Origin: an uncultured bacterium
Lineage (GTDB): Bacteria > Cyanobacteriota > Vampirovibrionia > Gastranaerophilales > Gastranaerophilaceae
Length of the DNA: 29,142 bases
NCBI GenBank assembly: GCA_949299435.1
Contig: CASGAK010000092.1
Location: 1 to 29,142 of the forward strand
Direction: 5' to 3'
Every line of letters begins with the position of its first letter. Within the stretch, counting starts at the first letter, position 1. Positions 7,877-15,940 of the stretch are shown here, in pieces. The position numbers and the translations under genes are program-made. The notes under the pieces were generated by a model, which did not search any database, was not told the DNA's origin, and saw nothing but the letters and a program-made list of their open reading frames with translations.

Positions 7877-8737
7877 ATGAAAAAGTTTTTAATTATTGAC
7901 AATCCTAATGCCGGCAGAAAAAAAGCGGTTAAATATAAAAAAGCTGTAATAAAATTTTTACTATCTCAAAATGCCTTATTCAAAAGCATAGGAATAGATG
8001 AAATATCAGAAGAACTTATAGAAGAATATGATTACCTAATTGCTATAGGCGGCGATGGAACAGTTAATAAATTAATTCCCTACATTATAAACACCCCAAA
8101 AGCCCTTGCAATAATTCCCTGTGGGACAGCAAATTTACTTGCTGCAAAACTCGGTATCTCAGCTAATATAAAAAAAGCCATTAATGTAATCGCAAATAAA
8201 AATATTTCAACTGTTGATACACTAAAAATAAATGATTCTTATTCCATTTTACGACTCGGGCTCGGATATGACTCTGATATTATCTGCAAAACACCGCAAT
8301 CGTTAAAAAACAAATTCGGATACTTTGCATACTTTCTTGCTGGGATTTTATTTGCCCTCAGATTAAAACAAAAAAAATACACGATTTCTTTTGATGACAA
8401 AAAACTATCTTTCCTCGCTACCTGCATAATCGTAGCAAACTCTGGAAATATGTTTAAAAATCTTGTATCAATCTCAAATAATTGCAGACTTGATGATGAA
8501 AAATTTGACGTGTTTATTTTAAAAGTTAAAAATCCAATAATGTTCTTCTTTGAATTTTTGATGATTTTATTTAACAAAAAACTTTCAACTTCCAAAGCCA
8601 TGTATTTTCAAACCTCAAATCTTTACATAAAAAACGAATTTTCGACAGGACATATAGACGGAGAAAAAAGAAAATTTAAAGACGACATTGAAATCAATAT
8701 CGTCCCTAAATCTGTTAAAGTTTTTTCAAATATATAA
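7877..8737 (+). CDS. YegS/DagK-type lipid kinase
   Basis: The 286-residue protein is a diacylglycerol kinase-like (LCB5/YegS/BmrU) enzyme. The N-terminal DNPNAG (8-13) and the nucleotide motif GGDGTVN (58-64) are followed by PCGTANLLA (81-89). The C-terminal beta-rich lobe ends with GHIDGEK, corresponding to the usual DGE motif. Family members phosphorylate diacylglycerol, phosphatidylglycerol, sphingoid bases or other lipids with ATP at the inner membrane. It is transcribed away from the radical SAM-PAP2 pair, making a kinase/phosphatase neighbourhood. The stop lies one base from the stop of the convergent SLBB gene, so no dedicated terminator fits between them. The start is fixed by the conserved N-terminus despite the missing ribosome site. 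Confidence 0.88.
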   Translation: MKKFLIIDNPNAGRKKAVKYKKAVIKFLLSQNALFKSIGIDEISEELIEEYDYLIAIGGDGTVNKLIPYIINTPKALAIIPCGTANLLAAKLGISANIKKAINVIANKNISTVDTLKINDSYSILRLGLGYDSDIICKTPQSLKNKFGYFAYFLAGILFALRLKQKKYTISFDDKKLSFLATCIIVANSGNMFKNLVSISNNCRLDDEKFDVFILKVKNPIMFFFEFLMILFNKKLSTSKAMYFQTSNLYIKNEFSTGHIDGEKRKFKDDIEINIVPKSVKVFSNI

Positions 8738-8738
8738 A

Positions 8739-11201
8739 CTACCATTTATTGATAGCAAAAGCCATAACAATAATTGAAGCTACACCTTTCAAAGTATCGC
8801 ATATTGGTGTAATCCAATCATTACCGGCAATTCTTCTTGGCACAACAATCGTATCACCGGGTTCTATACTGCTTAGACTCTTTATTTTCTCGGCACGACC
8901 GTTAACTGATACTTTATACAGTCTGAATCTGTTCGCATTAGGAGTATAGCCTCCGACTTCTTTAATATAATATTTGGCATTTGCTCCTTTTTTATAAACA
9001 AAAGACTGCTCATTATATACTTCACCTATAATACTTACATGATTTGAAATCCTTGGAATATAGATGTCATCACCGTCTTGAATTTCTATATTATCCAAAT
9101 CTTTTACTTTATCTAAATCATTACTTTTTATATTCAAAGCGATTTGCCCGTTATATTTTTTCGCGACAGTCTGATCATCAGCTTTGAGCATTTCAAGCAT
9201 TTCCAGCTTACTTTGCTGGTCAGCTTCTGTAGGTTTATAAGCACTAGCCATACGACCTTCAATTAATTTTATATCACGTTCGTTATTTTTATGAGCAAGT
9301 TCTACCTGTCTGCCCTGCAAATTGGTTCTTTTAAATACAACACCTCGCAAATCGGCTTCATTTGTCAGTCCACCTGCCATTTTTATTACATCGACAAGCC
9401 TTTTACCCTCCACAAAGGTATATACGCTCGGGTGCTTTACAAAACCTGATACTTTTACCGTTTTCATAACTTCGTTACTGCGAAGTGTTCTAAAAAATAC
9501 TTTATCATCAGGCATAAGCTCTATTGACTTGATTCTGTCTGAATTAATCATTATATCATATAAATAATACACTTCCGTATCTCCGCTTTGTCTTGTAATT
9601 TCAACAGCTACTTTTTCTGCAGGAATTAATTTATTGGAATTTGCAGTGCCTGCTGCAAGTTGCACGCTATTTTCTTCAACAGCTCCTTTTTGGAAAGCAA
9701 CTTCTGTTTCCTTGCCCTCACTTTCAGCATTTTGATCTTCTACATCTGATTCCAAAAATTGAATATCAGTCATTACATCATTTAAAGTCATATTATTTAC
9801 GTATGTAAGGTGTTTAGGAATATTTATACAACCATAGACATCAACAAATTGAGAATTTGTATTTCTATAGACATTGATAATATCTCTAGGCTGCAACACC
9901 GGATCATTCATACCTGCAAAAAATTCTTTCAAGAACACAGGTATTGTCTCTATTGAATTATCTTTCCCTGAAATTCTTCTGATTACAGCTTGATTAATGA
10001 AAGTTTCTTCCAGTAATTCATCTTCACTTTTCAAAATATCTGATAATCTCATACCCTCTTTATAAGCATAAGTCGTCGGGTGTTTTACGTTACCTTGAAT
10101 TGTAACTATATTTTCAGCATTGTTGTATAATTCTCTAAATTCAACAGAATCACCACTATTAAGCACTTTAGATTTTGCAGACTCCCAAGCAATATTTTCT
10201 GCAGACTTTTGCTTGAGTTTAGGATCAAAACCAATCAAGGTAACTTCAGAGGCCTGAGTCTGAGGTAACAACCCTCCTGCAAAGGCAACTATTTTCTGCA
10301 AATTTTCACCACGTTTTACTTCATATATACCGGGCACTGTAACTCCGTTTTTGATAGCAACGACATCGCCGATTTTATCTACAAAAATTTTGTCATTAGG
10401 TCTTAGAATTACACCATCGTCGTTCCCGCTAAAAAATGCTTTATATAAGTCGATACTTTTTGTTTTACCGTTTGATGTATAAGAGATATTTCTCAACGTA
10501 CCTGTTTTTTTAACCCCACCTGCTGCATTTAGGGCATCTAGTACTGATGAATTATTACCTACTAAAATTTTTCCAGGTCTGTTTACCTGTCCGTAAACAA
10601 ACACTGAAAATTCTTGACCTGAAGCAACTGTCAATCTGACTTTCATATTTTTGAATTTTTTGGAAGCTAATTGATTTACTTCGGCTTCAACATCGCTGAT
10701 TGAACGGTTTTCAGCCTTAACCAAACCGACACCCGGAACGAAAATATTTCCTTTTGAATCAACTTCAGCAGATGATGACGGGCTGACTAAACTGGCACCT
10801 GATAATGCCATTACATCTACTGAATCTCCGTATGAATATATATTGATTTTTTCGCCGATATTTAACTTATAAGAATTTTCATATTTACCCACAGCTCCAG
10901 AAGGAGATGCATTTGATGTAAATAAATCGTATCCGACTTGATGCAATACCTTACCTGATACGGCACTTTCTTTTCCGTTAAACAGTTCTTCTATCGGGCT
11001 TAATTCAACTTTCGGAACGGATTGTTCTACTGACACCTGATAATTATTATTAAAAGCGTCTAAATTAATAGGTTCTTCCTCTTTTTGTACTTGTTTAAGC
11101 CTTGATGTCGCAGCTTTCGTATCTATTTCTCCTGCGGCGGCAAAAACTATCGATTCTGAACAAAATGTTAATAATACCAGTAAAGCAATTATTTTTTTCA
11201 T
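8739..11201 (-). CDS. Wza-like outer-membrane polysaccharide export protein with about six SLBB domains
   Basis: From ATG at 11201 the protein has 820 residues: a signal peptide (1 to about 21, ending VFA), a Poly_export/Wza domain (about 110-190), then about six SLBB repeats starting near 199, 280, 365, 452, 582 and 721. Typical repeat openings are VYGQVNRPGKI, IQGNVKHPTTY and VSGFVKHPSVY. A hydrophobic C-terminal helix (about 797-818) may insert in the outer membrane, as in Wza. It is about twice the length of E. coli Wza, resembling the long multi-SLBB exporters of other phyla. An acidic, Gln-rich linker interrupts the repeats near 485-515. The longest frame begins with TTG at 11240, but AAGGGA five bases before ATG 11201 and the immediate signal peptide decide for the latter. 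It lies 25 bases after the radical SAM gene. Confidence 0.88.
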   Translation of the reverse strand: MKKIIALLVLLTFCSESIVFAAAGEIDTKAATSRLKQVQKEEEPINLDAFNNNYQVSVEQSVPKVELSPIEELFNGKESAVSGKVLHQVGYDLFTSNASPSGAVGKYENSYKLNIGEKINIYSYGDSVDVMALSGASLVSPSSSAEVDSKGNIFVPGVGLVKAENRSISDVEAEVNQLASKKFKNMKVRLTVASGQEFSVFVYGQVNRPGKILVGNNSSVLDALNAAGGVKKTGTLRNISYTSNGKTKSIDLYKAFFSGNDDGVILRPNDKIFVDKIGDVVAIKNGVTVPGIYEVKRGENLQKIVAFAGGLLPQTQASEVTLIGFDPKLKQKSAENIAWESAKSKVLNSGDSVEFRELYNNAENIVTIQGNVKHPTTYAYKEGMRLSDILKSEDELLEETFINQAVIRRISGKDNSIETIPVFLKEFFAGMNDPVLQPRDIINVYRNTNSQFVDVYGCINIPKHLTYVNNMTLNDVMTDIQFLESDVEDQNAESEGKETEVAFQKGAVEENSVQLAAGTANSNKLIPAEKVAVEITRQSGDTEVYYLYDIMINSDRIKSIELMPDDKVFFRTLRSNEVMKTVKVSGFVKHPSVYTFVEGKRLVDVIKMAGGLTNEADLRGVVFKRTNLQGRQVELAHKNNERDIKLIEGRMASAYKPTEADQQSKLEMLEMLKADDQTVAKKYNGQIALNIKSNDLDKVKDLDNIEIQDGDDIYIPRISNHVSIIGEVYNEQSFVYKKGANAKYYIKEVGGYTPNANRFRLYKVSVNGRAEKIKSLSSIEPGDTIVVPRRIAGNDWITPICDTLKGVASIIVMAFAINKW

Positions 11202-11226
11202 CATATCCCTTATACTTTCAATCCTC

Positions 11227-12282
11227 TTATGTAATAGCAATTTCCATTAACGATTTAATCGCAGGCCATTCAAGACGCCACAGACCGGAAGCATCAAGTG
11301 CATAATTCCCAACACATGCCAGCTTACAATCTTTGCATTTGTTTACCGTTTCTATAAACAGCGGATCTTTTATTACATCTTTCAGAGGTCTGTTTCTTAC
11401 ACTTATGAAAGGTTTTCTGTCATAGCAACGCAGCATATCTCCATTTGAATAAATAACAGTTGCAATTCGAGGCCAATGACATTCATAATATGTTTTTTTA
11501 TTGATTATATAGTCCATAAAATAATATGAATTTCTTATCGGATAACCGTTTTTCTTTAATTCTTTTATTTTAATAAACATATCAGCCAGCTGTTCATTTT
11601 CAAGCTCTGTTTCTACAACGTTTTGAGCTTCTTCAGGTCTTGAAGCTGCTTTATTTACCGTAAAGTACAATAAAATATCAGCATCTTTACAGTATTGAGC
11701 AACTTCTTTTATTTGTTCAAAATTAGTCTGAGTTGATACAGTACAGCAGACATAAATTCTCATCTTTGAGGAATGGATTTTGTGATACTCAACACCGCTC
11801 ATAACTTTATCGCAAATTCCGGGCATATGACGGATATCATCATGGGCTTTTCCTATTGCGTCTAATGATACAAACATTAAATCTGTATATTTCGCAAAAT
11901 CAGGATTGGTTTCTAAAAGCCACCCGTTTGTTGCAATTTTTGTATAAAGTCCCGCGTCATGTGATGCTTTACAAATTTCTGCAAAATCAGGTCTTAAAAG
12001 AGGTTCTCCACCCCATAAAATACTGTCCATATAGCCGATTTGCCCTGCTTCTGTCAATAATCTTACGATTTCATCTGTAGGCATATCGTCATTGCCTTTT
12101 TTTGACTTCCAAAAGCAAAAATCACAATCACAATTACATTTGCTTGTAACCATTAACGAAAAACATAACGGTTTTGGAGTTTTTGAAAGACGGCTTGCTA
12201 TACATTCCAGTGCTCCTCCGCCTAAATGTCTATAATATTTAAGACGCTCAAAAGTCATCTTATTTCTTGATTCTGTAAGCAT
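11227..12282 (-). CDS. Radical SAM/SPASM-type protein
   Basis: The 351-residue protein has the cluster motif CNCDCDFC (C49, C53, C56, with an extra C51) and GGEPL (91-95). Its C-terminal half contains CHWP (C268), C286 and a CKDCKLAC cluster (C316, C319, C323), typical of SPASM-like auxiliary iron-sulfur binding. An AAGGGGAG ribosome site lies a few bases before the ATG. SPASM proteins modify peptides, sugars or cofactors, and the substrate here is unknown. It is the first gene in a two-gene unit with the multi-SLBB export protein, so a link to the exported polymer or cell envelope is possible, but shared transcription is the only evidence. No short precursor-peptide gene was seen next to it. 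Confidence 0.85.
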   Translation of the reverse strand: MLTESRNKMTFERLKYYRHLGGGALECIASRLSKTPKPLCFSLMVTSKCNCDCDFCFWKSKKGNDDMPTDEIVRLLTEAGQIGYMDSILWGGEPLLRPDFAEICKASHDAGLYTKIATNGWLLETNPDFAKYTDLMFVSLDAIGKAHDDIRHMPGICDKVMSGVEYHKIHSSKMRIYVCCTVSTQTNFEQIKEVAQYCKDADILLYFTVNKAASRPEEAQNVVETELENEQLADMFIKIKELKKNGYPIRNSYYFMDYIINKKTYYECHWPRIATVIYSNGDMLRCYDRKPFISVRNRPLKDVIKDPLFIETVNKCKDCKLACVGNYALDASGLWRLEWPAIKSLMEIAIT

Positions 12283-12323
12283 TTATCTCCCCTTACTGCT
12301 TAATATACATCTCTCTTATTTGA

Positions 12324-12352
12324 ACAGTATCATGAACATATATTTGATACAA
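12324..12352 (-). promoter_or_regulatory. Putative promoter for the radical SAM-SLBB unit
   Basis: On the minus strand TTGTAT (12352-12347) and TACTGT (12329-12324) are spaced by 17 bases, about 40 bases before the radical SAM start. The 181-base gap 12283-12463 holds no gene. It is the largest gap in this minus-strand run, which favours a separate promoter here. Confidence 0.3.
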
Positions 12353-12463
12353 TAAAAATAAGTCACATGACTAATATTTTACAAAAAACTTAACATATCA
12401 TTAATTTTTTAATATTTTAAATTGAATATAAAATACAGTAAAAAAGTGGATTTTAAATAAATC

Positions 12464-13618
12464 TTACACCTTATTTGTCATTTTCATTCTTCTTCGTTTA
12501 ATCAAATCAATAAAGGCTTCAATTCTTGTAATATATCCGGCTTTACCGGTCTGCTCGTCCAAGACTAAAGAAAGTATCGGAATATCTTCTTCTTTACTGA
12601 CTTTAGGAAGAATATTTTGAGCTACGATCTCAGGCATACAAGAAAACGGTGAAATATGTATAATACCGTCAATACCATGCTTTGCAGCGTATACAGTGTC
12701 ACCAATAGTTTCTATGCATTCTCCCCCTATTGCACGTTTCATATATTTTTTAGCATATTTTACAGATCTTTCCCTATGCGATTCTTTGTGATAGAAAATT
12801 GACGGTTTTAGAACATGTTCAAGCCAATCTCCAAACATTATTTGACGCTGTACTTCTACACCCATTTCTCCCAACTCCTTTTCAATATTTTGGTTAGTAT
12901 AAGGATCTAAAAGTACAAAAAATTCACCTATCAAATATACTATCGGAACTTTTTTGTCTTTATCTATAGGAATTTTTTTAAAGTCCTCTATAATCTGTTT
13001 TTTCAATCTTTTAGCTTTCAATACGGAATTAGTTTCATCAGTAATTTTAAGCCATTTATTATAACATTTTTCTGCATCTCCTTTATTCAACTCTCGAGGT
13101 CGAGTGTAAAAAAGCAGACGCTCTGCTGTATCAATTGCAAAAAATTTATTAAACCCTAAACTAAAACCTTTGTAATATCTCCAAGGATTTATGCAATGGG
13201 TTACATGCCAGAAAGCATGAAGAGTTTGTTTCATTTTACTTTTATACATGTCAAAAATAACCATATCAAACTCATAGCCCATTGATTTAAGTGTTTTTTG
13301 AGCCATTTTTGTATAATTACCAAGTCTGCAAGAGCCTGGAGCTTGGAACATCATAAGGGTATTTGCACCTTTATCCAGTGCCATTATATAGTTTGCCAAA
13401 TTAAGTTTATATGGCAGACAAATACCTTCTATACTGTTTCTTACACCTATTTCTAAAGCCTCATTACTATTAGGCGGCGGGATTACTACTTTTGCTCCCA
13501 AGGACAGCAATAGAGCTTTCAGAGGTATATCAATCCTCCCCATTCGAGGCCAAGCTATGATTCTCTCCTTTGCAGGGACTTTATTTTCCATTTTTATCTG
13601 TTCTGGTTCTTTTTCCAT
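12464..13618 (-). CDS. COG3581-like protein related to 2-hydroxyacyl-CoA dehydratase activase components
   Basis: The 384-residue protein resembles the stand-alone CoA-protein-activase/HgdB-like family (COG3581). Cysteines sit in typical contexts: GICLPYK (C67), GSCRLGNY (C97), GGECIETIGD (C301) and SPFSCMPE (C327), a pattern suited to an iron-sulfur cluster. The C-terminal segment, LSLVLDEQTGKAGYITRIEA, is clearly paralogous to the end of the COG3580-like protein two genes upstream. In larger activases such regions are fused to ASKHA-type ATPase (BcrAD/BadFG) domains, and no such ATPase is encoded here. AGGAT precedes the start. The function of the stand-alone form is unknown to me; ATP-dependent or low-potential electron transfer is a family-based guess. 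Confidence 0.7.
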   Translation of the reverse strand: MEKEPEQIKMENKVPAKERIIAWPRMGRIDIPLKALLLSLGAKVVIPPPNSNEALEIGVRNSIEGICLPYKLNLANYIMALDKGANTLMMFQAPGSCRLGNYTKMAQKTLKSMGYEFDMVIFDMYKSKMKQTLHAFWHVTHCINPWRYYKGFSLGFNKFFAIDTAERLLFYTRPRELNKGDAEKCYNKWLKITDETNSVLKAKRLKKQIIEDFKKIPIDKDKKVPIVYLIGEFFVLLDPYTNQNIEKELGEMGVEVQRQIMFGDWLEHVLKPSIFYHKESHRERSVKYAKKYMKRAIGGECIETIGDTVYAAKHGIDGIIHISPFSCMPEIVAQNILPKVSKEEDIPILSLVLDEQTGKAGYITRIEAFIDLIKRRRMKMTNKV

Positions 13619-13639
13619 ATCAAATATCCTAGCACAAAT

Positions 13640-14692
13640 TTACCTTAGCTGTATCGGGTTTGTATAAAGCCAAGGATTATTTTTATATTTAGCTTCTAGT
13701 CTGTATTTGCCGGGTTTTTCTATTTTTAAAGTCAATTGCTCCGCAGTTGCAGAATAAAATTCTTCACCATTAAGTAAAATCCTTATATCCGCTTTTTGAA
13801 AAAGTTTTATATACATATATGTATTTTCTGTCAAATCAAGTGATTGACCGCTATGTGCTTTTTTATAGCCGTTTACTATTTCAAAATAAGGGTATTCGGA
13901 TTTTTTTGAAAATCGGTTATTTACTATTAAGTTAGAGCCCGATACCAAGGCATTTAGAATTTGAGTTTTGGCATTTTGGAAATCTTTCGATAAGGGGTTG
14001 TCTAAAATCAAAATATCCCTAATAGTTTTAAAACAATATTTATAAGGAAATACTTTAATTGGAATTAAGTATTTTGATATTTTTAAAGCATGTGCATCAA
14101 CTCCGCCTATTGCCGGGATAATTTTTTCACTTTCCAAATTTAATTTATCCCACCATTTTAAAGTTTCAATATGCGGACCTTTTATAAGTTTATGACGAAA
14201 AAAATAGGAATAGGCAATTGAAAATAAATCAGATTCATCATAATTATCAGCCCAATCTGAAAACCAATTCCAAATTTCTAGACCATCTACATTTATCGAC
14301 TTATCTAACCATTTAATCGGTTTTGCCTTATTTTTTCTCATATCAGATTCATCGGGGTGGGCGACAAATCCAAATCCACCTTGAGATTTTACTGTATTGA
14401 CATAACTTCTCGGATCGTCAGATGGCTGAATTACATTATCTATACCCAAAGCTAAGTAATGATTCGCGGATTCTGGAGAAATTTCTTCACCTTTGATTAC
14501 ATATACATCATTATAGACACCTTCAGCAATGTCCATATTATTGTGATCTGTCACCACAATCCAACAAAGACCTGCTTCTTTAGCAGCTTTGCTTATTTGG
14601 TCAATATTACCCGTGCCATCAGAAAAAATGGTGTGAATATGCACAGCACCTGGATAAAAAAATAAATTATTTTCTATATCTAGTTTAGACAT
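13640..14692 (-). CDS. PHP-domain metal-dependent phosphoesterase
   Basis: The 350-residue protein has the PHP metal-binding motifs in order: HIHTIFSDG (H18, H20, D25), TDHNN (D49, H50), KGEEIS (E69/E70), AHPDES (H112) and GGVDAH (D199, H201). This is a complete trinuclear-type active site. Related enzymes hydrolyse phosphate esters such as histidinol phosphate, nucleotides or cyclic nucleotides. About 85 C-terminal residues (near 265-350) look like a small beta-sandwich that may bind substrate. The gene lies between the two activase-like genes, starting nine bases after the first one's stop and ending 21 bases before the next. No clear ribosome site precedes its ATG, so translational coupling is likely. 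The substrate is unknown. Confidence 0.82.
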   Translation of the reverse strand: MSKLDIENNLFFYPGAVHIHTIFSDGTGNIDQISKAAKEAGLCWIVVTDHNNMDIAEGVYNDVYVIKGEEISPESANHYLALGIDNVIQPSDDPRSYVNTVKSQGGFGFVAHPDESDMRKNKAKPIKWLDKSINVDGLEIWNWFSDWADNYDESDLFSIAYSYFFRHKLIKGPHIETLKWWDKLNLESEKIIPAIGGVDAHALKISKYLIPIKVFPYKYCFKTIRDILILDNPLSKDFQNAKTQILNALVSGSNLIVNNRFSKKSEYPYFEIVNGYKKAHSGQSLDLTENTYMYIKLFQKADIRILLNGEEFYSATAEQLTLKIEKPGKYRLEAKYKNNPWLYTNPIQLR

Positions 14693-14701
14693 AATGACAA
14701 A

Positions 14702-15787
14702 TTATTTTGAAGTACCTGTTAACACTTTATCATTTCTGATTTTAAGAATTTCAGCACTTTGTTTTTCCAATTTATCGGATTTTTTCTCTAATTGACTTCT
14801 TTTCTTCCTCATCAACATATCGACAAAGGCCTCTAATCTTGTTACAAAACCTGCTTCACCCGTATGTTCATCAATTGTCAAATGAATTAACGGCATAGAT
14901 CTTTCTTTGCAATGATAGGATATTTCATCAACCATTAATGAATCAGGGCCACAGCCGAAAGCCGATAACGCTATTACACCATCTACTTTATTATTCAAAA
15001 GATAATATGCAGCAGTACCTGTCAATTCAAGTTCATTTGCCCAATACTGAACTTCTCCGAGTGAATGAATTGAAGAAATAGCCTTTTCGTGAGGAACATT
15101 TAATGATGTATAAACTTTAACATCCATTTTCTCAAGTTTTTTTATTATATTCATAGAAATTCGTTCATCAAAAAGGTTATACCCATGAGCCATTATTACA
15201 ACGGATAAAGGCTTTACAATATCTATGGTCTTTTTAGCTGAATTTCTGTTTAGTGCATTGGCTAAAGCCTCTTGGTAAGGAATACCTGATTGTGTCATTT
15301 CCAGAAAACTGTTATAAATACTCCAGCCAGCTTTCATGGCTTCTTTTATTAATTTTTCATCAGATATTCCAAACACTCTTGCTGTTTCTATACAAAAATC
15401 TTTTAAATCTATATTTTCAGTCTTGTCCAGTGTTGGTTCTATCATTATAAATTCCCGATTTATTACATTTCTGATTATTTCGGGTAAACCTCTTATTTTA
15501 CTGCAGTTATTTATTTTGTAGTTTGTCGATTGAATAGAAGGTACAAAAATTACATCACAACCTTTATCCAATAAATTAACAACATGCCCTGCATAAACTT
15601 TTACTGGCAAACAAGTGTCTGATACAACGTATTTACAACCTTCATTTATAATTTTAGTTGTCGTTTTATCTGATAATACAATCTCTATTCCTAAATGATT
15701 GAAAAAGCCGTAATAAAACGGATAGTTATTATAGTATGATATAGCTCGAGGAATCCCGACTTTTTTATTCAAAAGTTTTTTATCCAT
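14702..15787 (-). CDS. COG3580/DUF2229-like acyl-CoA dehydratase activase-related protein
   Basis: The 361-residue protein begins KKVGIPRAISYYNNYPFYY, the typical opening of DUF2229/COG3580 proteins. Conserved cysteines lie at C51 and C59 (GCKYVVSDTCLPVK), C95 (NNCSKIRG) and C279 (SAFGCGPDS), fitting an iron-sulfur site shared with dehydratase components. Its end, HLTIDEHTGEAGFVTRLEAF, repeats the signature seen in the COG3581-like protein. A Lys/Glu-rich helical tail of about 35 residues follows. It heads the minus-strand group with PHP and COG3581-like genes. The ATG at 15787 has only a distant GAGG, so the start is less certain. No dehydratase subunit pair or ASKHA ATPase lies in the window. 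Confidence 0.75.
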   Translation of the reverse strand: MDKKLLNKKVGIPRAISYYNNYPFYYGFFNHLGIEIVLSDKTTTKIINEGCKYVVSDTCLPVKVYAGHVVNLLDKGCDVIFVPSIQSTNYKINNCSKIRGLPEIIRNVINREFIMIEPTLDKTENIDLKDFCIETARVFGISDEKLIKEAMKAGWSIYNSFLEMTQSGIPYQEALANALNRNSAKKTIDIVKPLSVVIMAHGYNLFDERISMNIIKKLEKMDVKVYTSLNVPHEKAISSIHSLGEVQYWANELELTGTAAYYLLNNKVDGVIALSAFGCGPDSLMVDEISYHCKERSMPLIHLTIDEHTGEAGFVTRLEAFVDMLMRKKRSQLEKKSDKLEKQSAEILKIRNDKVLTGTSK

Positions 15788-15886
15788 AACACTACAATAA
15801 ATTACCTCTTTTTTAACTGACCTAGTTTAGTATACATCAACAAAAAAAAATTAAAACAGTTTTATTAAAAATAAGACAATAATGTA

Positions 15887-15917
15887 TTGACTTTAACTCA
15901 AGAACTTATGTTAATAT
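15887..15917 (+). promoter_or_regulatory. Extended -10 promoter of the acetyltransferase gene
   Basis: TTGACT at 15887-15892 is a near-consensus -35. TGTTAATAT at 15909-15917 is an extended -10, 19 bases downstream. The stretch TTATGTTAATATATT (15906-15920) is identical to one in the promoter at 24735-24749. AAGGAG at 15927-15932 is the ribosome site. Confidence 0.5.
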
Positions 15918-15940
15918 ATTTGTAAAAAGGAGACAGGGAT

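Noticed and set aside
9322..9567. Open frame on plus inside the SLBB gene
   Set aside because: Antisense shadow with no ribosome site and no recognisable protein features; the SLBB reading frame is clearly real.
11202..11240. Longer start (TTG) for the SLBB export protein
   Set aside because: The ATG at 11201 has AAGGGA at the right distance and begins directly with a signal peptide; the TTG would place charged residues ahead of it.
11227..12282. SPASM protein as maturase of a ribosomal peptide
   Set aside because: No short precursor frame with a ribosome site or dedicated peptide transporter was found next to it; the neighbour is a polysaccharide exporter.
12464..15787. Complete 2-hydroxyacyl-CoA dehydratase system
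   Set aside because: No HgdA/HgdB-type subunit pair, ASKHA activase, CoA-transferase or electron-transfer flavoprotein is present; only activase-related pieces.
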